From: Schleiferiaceae bacterium
GTDB taxonomy: Bacteria; Bacteroidota; Bacteroidia; Flavobacteriales; Schleiferiaceae
Direction of reading: 5' to 3'
Length of the DNA: 13,283 bases
Assembly: GCA_030831045.1 (NCBI GenBank)
Contig: JAURMB010000059.1
Span: forward strand, 1-13,283
Made by a program: the position numbers and the translations under genes
In this document: piece by piece, positions 1 through 6,878 of the stretch
Layout of the letters: each line of letters opens with the position of its first letter
How positions within the stretch are numbered: the first letter of the stretch is position 1
Notes under the pieces: model-generated
What the model saw: the letters and a program-made list of their open reading frames with translations, nothing else
Databases searched by the model: none
What the model was told of the DNA's origin: nothing

Positions 1-372
1 ATTGCCGCCCAGCGCACGTTCCCCGACTACAACGATATGGCCGAAAACAAGGCCTACCTCGAGTCGGTGGCCCGCAGTTTTGGCTACCACTACGGAATCC
101 GCAACAAGGTCCGCGTCAACACCATCAGCCAATCGCCGACCCCCACGACGGCGGGCAGCGGCGTGAAGGGCTTCAACGCCTTCTTGAGCTTTGCCGACAA
201 AATGAGCCCGTTGGGCAACGCAACCGCCGAAGACTGCGCCAACCTTTGCGTGGTTATGTTTAGCGACATGAGCCGCCGGGTGACCATGCAGAACCTCTAC
301 AACGACGGAGGCTTTAGCAACACCGGAGTAAGCCAAGAAGTGTTGGACACCTACATGAAGGGCGCGGAGTAA
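1..372 (+). CDS. fabI: Enoyl-[acyl-carrier-protein] reductase (NADH), C-terminal part
   Basis: FabI catalyses the last reduction of each cycle of type II fatty-acid elongation, turning trans-2-enoyl-ACP into acyl-ACP with NAD(P)H. The gene runs in from the left edge, so the start and the N-terminal nucleotide-binding half are missing; 123 residues and the stop are visible, against roughly 270 in the family. The frame is open from base 1, and the internal ATG at 37 is not the start. The catalytic Tyr-x6-Lys pair of the family is visible as Y10 and K17 (segment YNDMAENK), followed by the substrate-loop segment SPTPTTAGSG and the C-terminal segment NLYNDGGFSNTG. These match the Bacteroidota form of FabI better than the E. 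coli form. A strong terminator follows 25 bases after the stop, so this is the end of its transcription unit. Confidence 0.93.
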   Translation: MAAQRTFPDYNDMAENKAYLESVARSFGYHYGIRNKVRVNTISQSPTPTTAGSGVKGFNAFLSFADKMSPLGNATAEDCANLCVVMFSDMSRRVTMQNLYNDGGFSNTGVSQEVLDTYMKGAE

Positions 373-397
373 GCCCGTCCCATCAAAAAACTAAACT

Positions 398-421
398 AAG
401 CCCGCTTCGGCGGGCTTTTTT
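398..421 (+). terminator. Intrinsic terminator after fabI, possibly bidirectional
   Basis: The 8-bp perfect stem AAGCCCGC/GCGGGCTT closes a UUCG tetraloop and runs into a T tract at 416-421. On the other strand the same hairpin is followed by a T-rich stretch (from the A-rich bases 383-397), so it may also stop transcripts of the convergent prfC gene, whose stop codon lies 20 bases away. Confidence 0.9.
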
Positions 422-441
422 GTGCATCCAAGTGCGGGTAA

Positions 442-2025
442 TTAGAACTCGCTCTTCTCGTGAAAAGCGAGTCGGTCAAACTTTTCCTGGGTCAGCTGAA
501 GTCCGAACTGAGAATCGGCCAAAAACACAAGGCGTCCGAATTTGTCGTGGGCTAACTGCCGAGCCTTCATTCGCTCGAGTTCGGCCAACTGAGGGGCGTC
601 CTTGCCTTCGACCCAAAGGGCCTTGTAGGCGGGGAAGGGCTCGTAGGAACATTTCGCCCCGTATTCGTGCTCCAGGCGGTACTGAATCACCTCGTACTGC
701 AGGGCGCCCACGGTCCCAATGACTTTGCGGCCGTTGGCGACGAGCGTGAACAGCTGGGCGACGCCTTCGTCCATCAGCTGATCAACGCCTTTGGCCAACT
801 GCTTGGCTTTCATCGGGTCGGCGTTGTTGATGAAGCGAAAGTGTTCGGGTGAAAACGACGGAATTCCGCTAAAATGAAGCTTTTCGCCGCCCGTCAGGCT
901 GTCGCCAATGCGAAACAAGCCGGTGTCGGGCAAGCCCACAATGTCGCCCGGATACGCTTCGTCTACCACCTCGCGCTTACTCGCGAGAAAGGTCATGGGC
1001 GAACTGAATTTCAGGTTTTTACCCTCACGAACGTGGAGGTAGTTGGTGTTGCGCTCAAACATTCCGCTCACCACCTTGACGAAGGCGATGCGGCTGCGGT
1101 GGTTGGGATCAATGTTGGCGTGGATTTTAAACACAAAGCCGCTGAACTTTGCCTCGTCAGGGTTCACCATGCGCTCGTCGGCTTGCTTGGGCTGCGGGTG
1201 CGGAGCAATTTCGGCGAAGCAGTTCAGCAGTTCGCGCACGCCAAAATTATTTAGGGCGGACCCAAAAAACACCGGCTGCAGTTCGCCCCTCAAGTAGGCT
1301 TCGTGATCGAATTCGGGGTACACGCCGTGCACCAGTTCCAGCTCCTCGCGAAGGGCCTGCGCCGCCTTCGCTCCGATTCGCTCGACCAGCTCGGGACTGC
1401 TCAGGTCGCGGAACGAAACTCCCTCGGCCACCTTTTGCTTGTTCACTTGGTCGTAAATCAGCAGCGATTTCGACCACAAATCGTACACGCCCTGAAACTG
1501 TGCCCCCATGCCGATCGGCCACGAAAGAGGGCAGAGGCGCAATCCGAGCTTTTGCTCCACCTCGTCCAAAAGGTCAAAAGCGTCGCGGCCCTCGCGGTCC
1601 AACTTATTAATAAATACGATGATGGGCGTCGCCCGCATGCGGCACACATTCACCAACTTTTCGGTTTGGGCCTCCACGCCTTTGGCGACGTCGACCACCA
1701 CGATCGCACTGTCGACCGCGGTCAACGTGCGGTAGGTGTCCTCAGCAAAATCTTGGTGGCCGGGGGTGTCCAAGATGTTGATGTGCTTGCCTTGGTACTC
1801 AACCGCCATCACCGAAGTGGCCACCGAAATTCCGCGCTGGCGCTCGATTTCCATGAAGTCTGACGTCGCGCCCTTCTTGATCTTGTTGCTCTTAACCGCA
1901 CCGGCCTCCTGAATCGCGCCGCCAAAAAGCAAGAGCTTTTCGGTCAAGGTCGTTTTGCCCGCGTCGGGGTGCGAAACGATTCCAAAAGTTCGGCGGCGCT
2001 GAAGCTCCGTGTGCAGATTTGACAT
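442..2025 (-). CDS. prfC: Peptide chain release factor 3 (RF3)
   Basis: RF3 is a translational GTPase that removes RF1/RF2 from the ribosome after peptide release. The 527 residues match the usual family length (about 529 in E. coli). GTPase motifs are intact: P-loop S18-HPDAGKT-T26, switch I region around RGISVATSV (64-72), G3 DTPGH (86-90) and G4 NKLD (140-143). The DFMEIERQRGISV stretch is typical of RF3 rather than EF-G. The ATG at 2025 is supported by the family-typical N-terminus ending in RRTFGIVSHPDAGKTT. A TACCTTTG box lies 20 bases upstream. It is monocistronic, divergent from the MerR-type gene and convergent with fabI. The long plus-strand open frames over it are composition-driven shadows. 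Confidence 0.97.
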   Translation of the reverse strand: MSNLHTELQRRRTFGIVSHPDAGKTTLTEKLLLFGGAIQEAGAVKSNKIKKGATSDFMEIERQRGISVATSVMAVEYQGKHINILDTPGHQDFAEDTYRTLTAVDSAIVVVDVAKGVEAQTEKLVNVCRMRATPIIVFINKLDREGRDAFDLLDEVEQKLGLRLCPLSWPIGMGAQFQGVYDLWSKSLLIYDQVNKQKVAEGVSFRDLSSPELVERIGAKAAQALREELELVHGVYPEFDHEAYLRGELQPVFFGSALNNFGVRELLNCFAEIAPHPQPKQADERMVNPDEAKFSGFVFKIHANIDPNHRSRIAFVKVVSGMFERNTNYLHVREGKNLKFSSPMTFLASKREVVDEAYPGDIVGLPDTGLFRIGDSLTGGEKLHFSGIPSFSPEHFRFINNADPMKAKQLAKGVDQLMDEGVAQLFTLVANGRKVIGTVGALQYEVIQYRLEHEYGAKCSYEPFPAYKALWVEGKDAPQLAELERMKARQLAHDKFGRLVFLADSQFGLQLTQEKFDRLAFHEKSEF

Positions 2026-2045
2026 AACTCTTAAATTGCGGCCCG

Positions 2046-2053
2046 CAAAGGTA
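2046..2053 (-). promoter_or_regulatory. -7 promoter box for prfC
   Basis: TACCTTTG on the minus strand is an exact match to the Bacteroidota -7 consensus TAnnTTTG. It ends 20 bases before the prfC ATG, implying a short leader. I see no clear TTG -33 element at 17-23 bp spacing. Confidence 0.6.
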
Positions 2054-2099
2054 GGCGCGTCGCCCTGAACCTTTTCACCGAAACCGGGTTTAAGAACTT

Positions 2100-2999
2100 A
2101 TGGAATCGTCGTACAGCATCAAAGATCTGGAGCACCTTACGGGCATCAAGGCCCACACGCTCCGCATTTGGGAGCAGCGCTACGAAATCGTCGTGCCCAG
2201 GCGCACCGATACCAACATTCGCACGTACTCCGACGAAGACCTCAAGACCTTGCTAAACGTAGCCGTGCTCATTCAAAAGGGGTGGCGCATTAGCAAAATT
2301 GCCGACCTCTCGCGCGATCAGCTCAACCAAAAGGTGCTCGAAGAAGCTCTAGAGCGCGGAAGCCAGTCCGCCCAAGTCACGCGCATGATTCAAGCCTGTA
2401 TTGACCTTGATGAGGCGACCTTCTCGCAAATTCTCGACGCAAGCATCCGCGAGAGCGGCGAAGAAGTCACGTTTACGCAGCTCGTGGGTGGGTTCATTCA
2501 CCAAATTGGCTACATGTGGCAAACCGACGCGATAGGGGTGGCTCACGAACACTTCGCGAGCAACCTCATTAAGCAAAAGATGTATGCCGCGCTCGATCGC
2601 TTGACGGACCAGCGCATGACGGCCAAAAAACCTGCCATCCTGCTGTACTTGCCCCAAGATGAGCTGCACGAACTCGGACTGCTCTACCTGCACTTTTTGC
2701 TTAAGTCGCGCGGAGAGGCTGTGATTTACCTCGGTCAATCGCTGCCGCTCGAGCACTTGACCCCCATTTTCAAGCCGGGCAACTCGTTTAAGCTCGTCGT
2801 GAGCGTTTGGACCACCCAGCCGCTGCGCGAGCAAATCGACCAGTATGCTGCGGACGCCCGGGCCATCATGGGCGACGTTCCGTTGTGGGTAACGGGTCTA
2901 GCTCCGTCGGATTGGGAGTGCACCGACCCGTTAACTCGGGTACTTCCCAGTTTGGCCCTGTTGGGCAAAGAGCTTAGCGGAAAGAGCTTAGTCAGCTGA
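2100..2999 (+). CDS. MerR-family regulator with cobalamin-binding domain (CarH/LitR-type B12 photoreceptor)
   Basis: A 299-residue transcription factor. Residues 1-72 form a MerR winged helix (YSIKDLEHLTGIKAHTLRIWEQRY, then TNIRTYSDEDL). Residues about 90-170 form a helical bundle carrying W140-x9-E150-H151, the signature of light-sensing adenosylcobalamin (AdoCbl) regulators such as CarH. Residues about 178-295 form a Rossmann-like B12 domain with E188-L-H190-E-L-G193; H190 matches the lower axial cobalt ligand (H177 of Thermus CarH). In that family AdoCbl drives a tetramer that represses carotenoid genes in the dark, and light breaks the Co-C bond and releases DNA. The residue after the key Trp is Gln141, where Thermus CarH has His132, the ligand that caps cobalt in the light state. 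The gene stands alone upstream of the carotenoid operon. No clear promoter is visible in the 74 bp before it. Light sensing is inferred from motifs; it could be a B12 or redox sensor. Confidence 0.85.
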   Translation: MESSYSIKDLEHLTGIKAHTLRIWEQRYEIVVPRRTDTNIRTYSDEDLKTLLNVAVLIQKGWRISKIADLSRDQLNQKVLEEALERGSQSAQVTRMIQACIDLDEATFSQILDASIRESGEEVTFTQLVGGFIHQIGYMWQTDAIGVAHEHFASNLIKQKMYAALDRLTDQRMTAKKPAILLYLPQDELHELGLLYLHFLLKSRGEAVIYLGQSLPLEHLTPIFKPGNSFKLVVSVWTTQPLREQIDQYAADARAIMGDVPLWVTGLAPSDWECTDPLTRVLPSLALLGKELSGKSLVS

Positions 3000-3021
3000 A
3001 TTTCAACTTACTACCTTTTTA

Positions 3022-3052
3022 GTTTAACGTTTTAGTAAAAAACTTAAACAAA
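3022..3052. promoter_or_regulatory. Operator-like bipartite element, copy A
   Basis: GTTTAAC (3022-3028), 15 bp, then TTAAACAAA (3044-3052). The half-sites are inverted relative to each other, with centres 21 bp (two helical turns) apart. The same layout recurs 54 bp downstream. This copy lies just upstream of the -33 element. The TAAACA core fits the TnnACA pattern I recall for Thermus CarH operators. The likely ligand is the MerR/B12 protein, by inference. Confidence 0.6.
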
Positions 3053-3056
3053 ATGA

Positions 3057-3086
3057 TTGGGTCGGCACATTTCTTGTTTAACTTCG
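3057..3086 (+). promoter_or_regulatory. Candidate promoter of the sigma-crtIB-idi-ptps-folE-phr operon
   Basis: TTG (3057-3059), a 19-bp spacer, then TAACTTCG (3079-3086), which has one mismatch to the Bacteroidota -7 consensus TAnnTTTG. Transcription would start near 3091-3094, leaving a leader of about 20 bases. The -7 box and predicted start lie inside operator copy B, so a bound regulator would block RNA polymerase. Confidence 0.55.
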
Positions 3087-3106
3087 TGAAAGAATTGTTA
3101 AACAAA
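3076..3106. promoter_or_regulatory. Operator-like bipartite element, copy B, over the -7 box
   Basis: GTTTAAC (3076-3082), 15 bp, then TTAAACAAA (3098-3106), with spacing identical to copy A. The right half sits in a perfect odd-centred palindrome, TTGTTAAACAA (3095-3105). The element covers the proposed -7 box and transcription start, the position expected for a repressor site. Confidence 0.6.
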
Positions 3107-3113
3107 ACAAAAA

Positions 3114-3626
3114 ATGCAACCCGAAGCGTTTGGCCCTGAAATCTACCAGCACGAGCACTTTTTGCGCGGACTCGCCTACAAACTGACCCGCCACGCCGAA
3201 GATGCTGAAGACCTCGTTCAAGAGACCTTTTACAAGGCCATTAAGAATCAGGCAAAATACCAGGAGGGCACCAACCTTCGCGGATGGCTCTACACGATTC
3301 TCAAGAATACGTTCATTAACAACTACCGCAAGAAGAAGAACCAAAACACGTACGTGGACGATAGCGAAAACCAGTACGTTTTGGGCGGTATGATGGCCAA
3401 TAGGTCCGATGAAGCCGATAGCCCCTACGAGCTCTCCAACATTATTGACCGCATTGAAAACGTGGAGCGCACGTACCTCGATGCGTTTATGATGTACTTC
3501 AACGGCTACAAGTACGAGGAAATCGCGGACCAAATGGGCATTCCCCTCGGCACGGTTAAAAGCCGTATCTTCTTGGCTCGCCGCAAAATGATGGATCAAC
3601 TGCGCGGTATCCGCGACAACGAATAA
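3114..3626 (+). CDS. ECF-family RNA polymerase sigma factor
   Basis: A 170-residue extracytoplasmic-function sigma factor with only the two core domains. Region 2 covers about 12-80 (RHAEDAEDLVQETFYKA, then LRGWLYTILKNTFINNYRKK). Region 4 covers about 112-165, with the helix-turn-helix YEEIADQMGIPLGTVKSRIF and the trailing LARRKMMDQL. Length is normal. ATG at 3114 is preceded by an A-rich tract and no Shine-Dalgarno sequence, as usual in this phylum. It is the first gene of the light/carotenoid operon, and its stop overlaps the crtI start by 1 base (TAATG), suggesting translational coupling. No anti-sigma gene lies beside it; its neighbour is the MerR/B12 regulator, so control is probably by transcription rather than sequestration. 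It may drive a second tier of light-induced genes elsewhere. Its own target promoter cannot be read from this window. Confidence 0.93.
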   Translation: MQPEAFGPEIYQHEHFLRGLAYKLTRHAEDAEDLVQETFYKAIKNQAKYQEGTNLRGWLYTILKNTFINNYRKKKNQNTYVDDSENQYVLGGMMANRSDEADSPYELSNIIDRIENVERTYLDAFMMYFNGYKYEEIADQMGIPLGTVKSRIFLARRKMMDQLRGIRDNE

Positions 3627-5098
3627 TGAAGAAACGCGCCCTCGTCATTGGATCTGGCTTTGCCGGAATGTCCAGTGCGGCCTACCTCGCCCAAGCGGGC
3701 TACGAGGTTTCTGTTCTCGAAATGCACGACGGTCCCGGAGGACGGGGACGTCAATGGAGCAGCGAGGGCTACACGTTTGACTTGGGGCCGTCATTTTACT
3801 GGATGCCCGACGTGTTTGAGACCTTTTTTGGCCATTTTGGCAAGAAGTCGAGCGACTACTACGAGCTGCGCCGCTTAGATCCGTCCTACAGCATTTACTT
3901 CGAAGACGGCCCGATGCCCATTCCCGCATCGATGAGCGAAATCGAGGCCCTTTTTGATCGGCTTGAACCCGGTTCTGCCGCCCGCCTTCGGGTATTCTTG
4001 AAGGACGCCGAATACAAGTACCGCGTCGGGATTGACGATTTGGTTCGCAAGCCTTCGCGCAGCGTGCTCGAGTTCGCCGACGTGCGCATCCTCACGGGAC
4101 TGCTCCGAATGGACCTTTTGCGCAGCATTCGCAGCAGCATCGCCAAAGTGGTGAGCCACCCCAAGTTGCGCCAACTCCTAGAGTTTCCGGTCCTCTTTTT
4201 GGGCGCGACGCCAAGCAACACGCCGGCGCTGTACAGCCTAATGAATTATTCAGACTTCGCCCAAGGAACCTGGTACCCCATTGGCGGCATGTATTCGGTC
4301 GTTCAGGGCTTTTACCGGCTTGCTCAGGAACAAGGCGTGCAGTTCCATTTTAACCAGGAGGTTACCGGCTTCCGCTACCACGGCAAACGCATCACGGGCG
4401 CCTACGTCGGCGATACCTGCTACGAGGCCGATGTCGTAGTTGCTTCGGCAGACTACGCCCACGTGGAGCAAAAGCTGCTGAAGCCTGAATTCCGTCGCTA
4501 CTCCAATTCGTACTGGGCCAAGCGCAAAATGGCGCCCTCGGCGTTTATGTACTACCTCGGACTCGACACCAAGCTGCCGAACCTCGAGCACCACACCTTG
4601 TTTTTTGATGCCGACTTTGATACGCACGCAGACGCCATCTACACCAATCCGCGTTGGCCAGAAAAACCCTTGTTTTACCTGAGCATTGCCTCGGCAACCG
4701 ACGCTTCGGCGGCACCAAAGGGCAAGGACGCGCTGGTCATCTTAATCCCGATGGCGACCGGCCTCGAAGACGACGACGCCACTCGCGAGCGCTACCTCGA
4801 CATGGTTGCCGAGCGCATGAAGGCCCAAATTGGTGTCGACATTCGCCAGCACATCGTGGTCAAGCGCACGTTTGCGTACCGCGACTTTGTGAAGGACTAC
4901 CACGCCCACCGCGGGAACGCCTACGGCCTGGCCAATACGCTCGACCAAACCGCCATCCTCAAACCCAGCCTTAAAGGCAAGCTGACCAACCTCTACTACG
5001 CCGGACAGCTCACGGTTCCCGGCCCTGGAGTGCCTCCCTGCATCATTTCGGGTGAGGTCGTAGCGCGCGAAATTTCAAAAGAACACCCAACCGCATGA
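3626..5098 (+). CDS. crtI: Phytoene desaturase (CrtI type)
   Basis: This FAD-dependent amine-oxidase-fold enzyme introduces double bonds into phytoene, giving zeta-carotene, neurosporene or lycopene. The 490 residues match the CrtI family. The dinucleotide-binding motif is at the N-terminus (VIGSGFAGMSSA, with G9-x-G11-x2-G14, then the acidic end of beta-2 at E32). The GGRGRQW segment follows near 38-44. The bacterial phytoene dehydrogenase signature lies near the C-terminus at 457-476 (YYAGQLTVPGPGVPP, then CIISG). The start overlaps the sigma-factor stop by 1 base, and the stop overlaps crtB by 4 bases (ATGA). Number of desaturation steps is not readable from sequence. Some Bacteroidota CrtI-like enzymes are ketolases or 3,4-desaturases, but pairing with crtB argues for the main desaturase. 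Confidence 0.93.
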   Translation: MKKRALVIGSGFAGMSSAAYLAQAGYEVSVLEMHDGPGGRGRQWSSEGYTFDLGPSFYWMPDVFETFFGHFGKKSSDYYELRRLDPSYSIYFEDGPMPIPASMSEIEALFDRLEPGSAARLRVFLKDAEYKYRVGIDDLVRKPSRSVLEFADVRILTGLLRMDLLRSIRSSIAKVVSHPKLRQLLEFPVLFLGATPSNTPALYSLMNYSDFAQGTWYPIGGMYSVVQGFYRLAQEQGVQFHFNQEVTGFRYHGKRITGAYVGDTCYEADVVVASADYAHVEQKLLKPEFRRYSNSYWAKRKMAPSAFMYYLGLDTKLPNLEHHTLFFDADFDTHADAIYTNPRWPEKPLFYLSIASATDASAAPKGKDALVILIPMATGLEDDDATRERYLDMVAERMKAQIGVDIRQHIVVKRTFAYRDFVKDYHAHRGNAYGLANTLDQTAILKPSLKGKLTNLYYAGQLTVPGPGVPPCIISGEVVAREISKEHPTA

Positions 5099-5931
5099 TG
5101 GATCTCTACACCAAAACGTCCATTCGGACGAGCAAAGACATAACTAAGGCTTATTCGACCTCGTTTTCGTTGGGAATTCTTGGGCTTTCGAAGCCACTCC
5201 GCGACCCCATTTATGCGATTTACGGCTTTGTGCGGGTTGCTGACGAAATCGTCGACACGTTTCATGGACACAACCAACGAAATCTGCTCGAACGCTTTTG
5301 GGCCGACACGGATCGCGCCATCGACGAAGGCATATCGACCAATCCGGTGCTTCATGCGTTTCAGTTCGTGGTCAACGCCTACCAGATTGACCGGGGTTTG
5401 ATCAATACGTTTTTGCGGTCCATGGAAATGGACCTAGAAGACCGCACCTACGACCAGTCCGCCTACGAACAGTACATTTTAGGCAGTGCCGAAGTGGTGG
5501 GGCTCATGTGCCTCAAAGTCTTTGTCAAAGGAGATCAGGCACAGTATGAGGCGCTCACGCCGTATGCGATGAAGCTCGGGTCTGCTTTTCAAAAAATCAA
5601 CTTTTTGCGCGACGTGGCCGCCGACTTTTCAAGCTTGGGCCGCACCTACTTTCCGAACGTGGACCTAACGACCTTTGACGACGACGCCAAAATGGCGATC
5701 GAGCGCGACATTGAACGCGACTTCCGCAAGGGATACGAGGGAATTCTCAAGCTTCCCAAAGGATCGCGCTTTGGCGTCTACATCGCCTACATGTACTACT
5801 ACGCGCTGTTTCAAAAAATCATGCGCACCCCATCGTCTGATGTGTTTTCGGCGCGGATTCGCATCAGCAACCGAAAAAAATACCGTCTTTTTGCAAGCTC
5901 ATTCCTGCGCCATGCGCTGAATTTACTTTAA
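5095..5931 (+). CDS. crtB: Phytoene synthase
   Basis: CrtB condenses two geranylgeranyl diphosphates head-to-head into phytoene, the first committed step of carotenoid synthesis. It belongs to the squalene/phytoene synthase family, and 278 residues is typical for Bacteroidota. Both Mg-diphosphate-binding aspartate motifs are visible: D50-E-I-V-D54, following YGFVRVA, and D173-V-A-A-D177, within NFLRDVAADFSSLGRTYFP. The YSTSFSLG segment near the N-terminus matches the family's SxSF substrate region. ATG at 5095 gives a 4-base ATGA overlap with crtI; a second in-frame ATG at 5098 is equally possible. No GGPP synthase, cyclase or hydroxylase gene is nearby, so precursor supply and later steps are encoded elsewhere. 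Confidence 0.94.
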   Translation: MMDLYTKTSIRTSKDITKAYSTSFSLGILGLSKPLRDPIYAIYGFVRVADEIVDTFHGHNQRNLLERFWADTDRAIDEGISTNPVLHAFQFVVNAYQIDRGLINTFLRSMEMDLEDRTYDQSAYEQYILGSAEVVGLMCLKVFVKGDQAQYEALTPYAMKLGSAFQKINFLRDVAADFSSLGRTYFPNVDLTTFDDDAKMAIERDIERDFRKGYEGILKLPKGSRFGVYIAYMYYYALFQKIMRTPSSDVFSARIRISNRKKYRLFASSFLRHALNLL

Positions 5932-6456
5932 ATGGAAACAGTTATCCTCGTCAACACGGCCGATGAGCCGATTGGACGGATGGAGAAGTTAGCGGCCCAC
6001 GAGCGCGGACTCCTTCACCGCGCCTTCTCCGTTTTTTTGTTTAACGAACGCGGCGAAACGCTGCTTCAGCAGCGCGCAGTCAGCAAGTACCATTCTCCGC
6101 TGCTTTGGACCAACTCCTGCTGCAGCCACCAGCGAGAAGGGGAGACCAACCTCCAAGCGGCGCGGCGCCGCCTTCACGAAGAGCTCGGCATTGCACCTAC
6201 GCAACTAACCGAACTCAACGATTCGTTTTCGTTTATTTACCGGGCGGAGTTTGACAACGGACTCACCGAGCACGAACTGGACCACGTACTTCTGGGTCGC
6301 TTTGACGGTTCGGTTACCCTAAATACCGATGAAGTAGCGGCGGTTCGCTGGATTTCTATGGCCGAATTGGCTCGAGAAATGGACGCACACCCCGAGCAGT
6401 TCACCGCGTGGTTCCAGATCATTTTTCGTGAATACCAAAGCCACCTTCCGCAATGA
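5932..6456 (+). CDS. idi: Isopentenyl-diphosphate delta-isomerase, type I
   Basis: Interconverts isopentenyl and dimethylallyl diphosphate, raising the allylic primer needed for GGPP and so for carotenoids. The 174 residues match the type I (Nudix-fold) family. Visible active-site features are the metal-binding histidines H23 and H29, the catalytic cysteine C64 in WTNSCCSH with ligand H66, the Nudix helix AARRRLHEELGI (76-87), and the glutamates E113 and E115 in TEHELDHV, matching E114 and E116 of E. coli Idi. The ATG follows the crtB stop with no gap (TAAATG), and the stop overlaps the next gene by ATGA. Its place in the operon suggests that isoprenoid flux rises together with pigment synthesis. 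Confidence 0.94.
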   Translation: METVILVNTADEPIGRMEKLAAHERGLLHRAFSVFLFNERGETLLQQRAVSKYHSPLLWTNSCCSHQREGETNLQAARRRLHEELGIAPTQLTELNDSFSFIYRAEFDNGLTEHELDHVLLGRFDGSVTLNTDEVAAVRWISMAELAREMDAHPEQFTAWFQIIFREYQSHLPQ

Positions 6457-6878
6457 ACACGAAGCCATACCGGGCCTCGGTGAGCCGCCACGCCCACTTC
6501 AACGCCGCCCACCGACTCTTCGTCCCGTCGTGGACGGATGCGCAAAATCAGGCACAGTTTGGGCCATGTTCCAATCCGCGCTACCACGGCCACAACTACG
6601 AGCTCATCGTACGCTTGACCGGACCCATCGACCCGGTAACGGGCTACGTCTACGACCTGGGTGTGCTGTCTGAACTGGTCAAGCGCGAGGTCGAGGCCAA
6701 GCTCGATCACCGCAATTTAAACGAAGAGGTGCCCGAGTTCGCCACCCTGATCCCCTCAGCGGAACACATCGCCGTCGTGATTTGGAACTGGCTGCGTCCC
6801 CACCTGGATTCGACGCTCGACCTACACATTACCCTTTATGAAACCCCCCGAAATTTTGTGCAATACCATGGCGCATAA
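6453..6878 (+). CDS. 6-pyruvoyltetrahydropterin synthase-type enzyme (PTPS/QueD superfamily)
   Basis: Family members convert 7,8-dihydroneopterin triphosphate, the FolE product, to 6-pyruvoyltetrahydropterin (PTPS) or 6-carboxytetrahydropterin (QueD). The 141-residue protein has the zinc histidines H20, H45 and H47 (HFNAAH and HGHNYE), catalytic C39, the D85-H86 pair and the pterin-anchoring glutamate in LYETPRNF. C39 to HGH has five intervening residues (CSNPRYHGH), as in animal biopterin-forming PTPS, whereas E. coli QueD has three (CGRLHGH). The downstream IDPVTGYVYDL also resembles animal PTPS. I therefore favour a tetrahydrobiopterin-like role over queuosine, though annotation pipelines would probably write QueD. 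It overlaps idi by 4 bases and folE by 11, and no queC, queE or queF is nearby. Confidence 0.88.
   Translation: MNTKPYRASVSRHAHFNAAHRLFVPSWTDAQNQAQFGPCSNPRYHGHNYELIVRLTGPIDPVTGYVYDLGVLSELVKREVEAKLDHRNLNEEVPEFATLIPSAEHIAVVIWNWLRPHLDSTLDLHITLYETPRNFVQYHGA

Noticed and set aside
1303..1863. 186-codon plus-strand open frame opposite prfC, plus several similar ones at 420-1610
   Set aside because: prfC is intact and family-typical; the opposite-strand frames give low-complexity translations that I do not recognise, as expected from GC-rich codon positions.
2088..2094. GTTTAAG half-site before the MerR/B12 gene as an autoregulatory operator
   Set aside because: There is no partner TTAAACAAA at the fixed spacing, so a single 7-base match with one mismatch is not enough.
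3000..3113. Cobalamin riboswitch upstream of the B12-linked operon
   Set aside because: The AT-rich 114 bp are too short for the aptamer and lack a B12-box-like sequence; the B12 link runs through the MerR protein.
6838..6867. Earlier ATG start for folE
   Set aside because: It would overlap the preceding gene by 41 bases, while ATG 6868 gives an 11-base overlap and a normal length. It cannot be fully excluded.
6453..6878. Assignment as QueD of the queuosine pathway
   Set aside because: The C-x5-HGH spacing and pairing with folE and photolyase fit a PTPS-type enzyme better, and no other queuosine gene is present. Activity is untested, so the call is kept at superfamily level.
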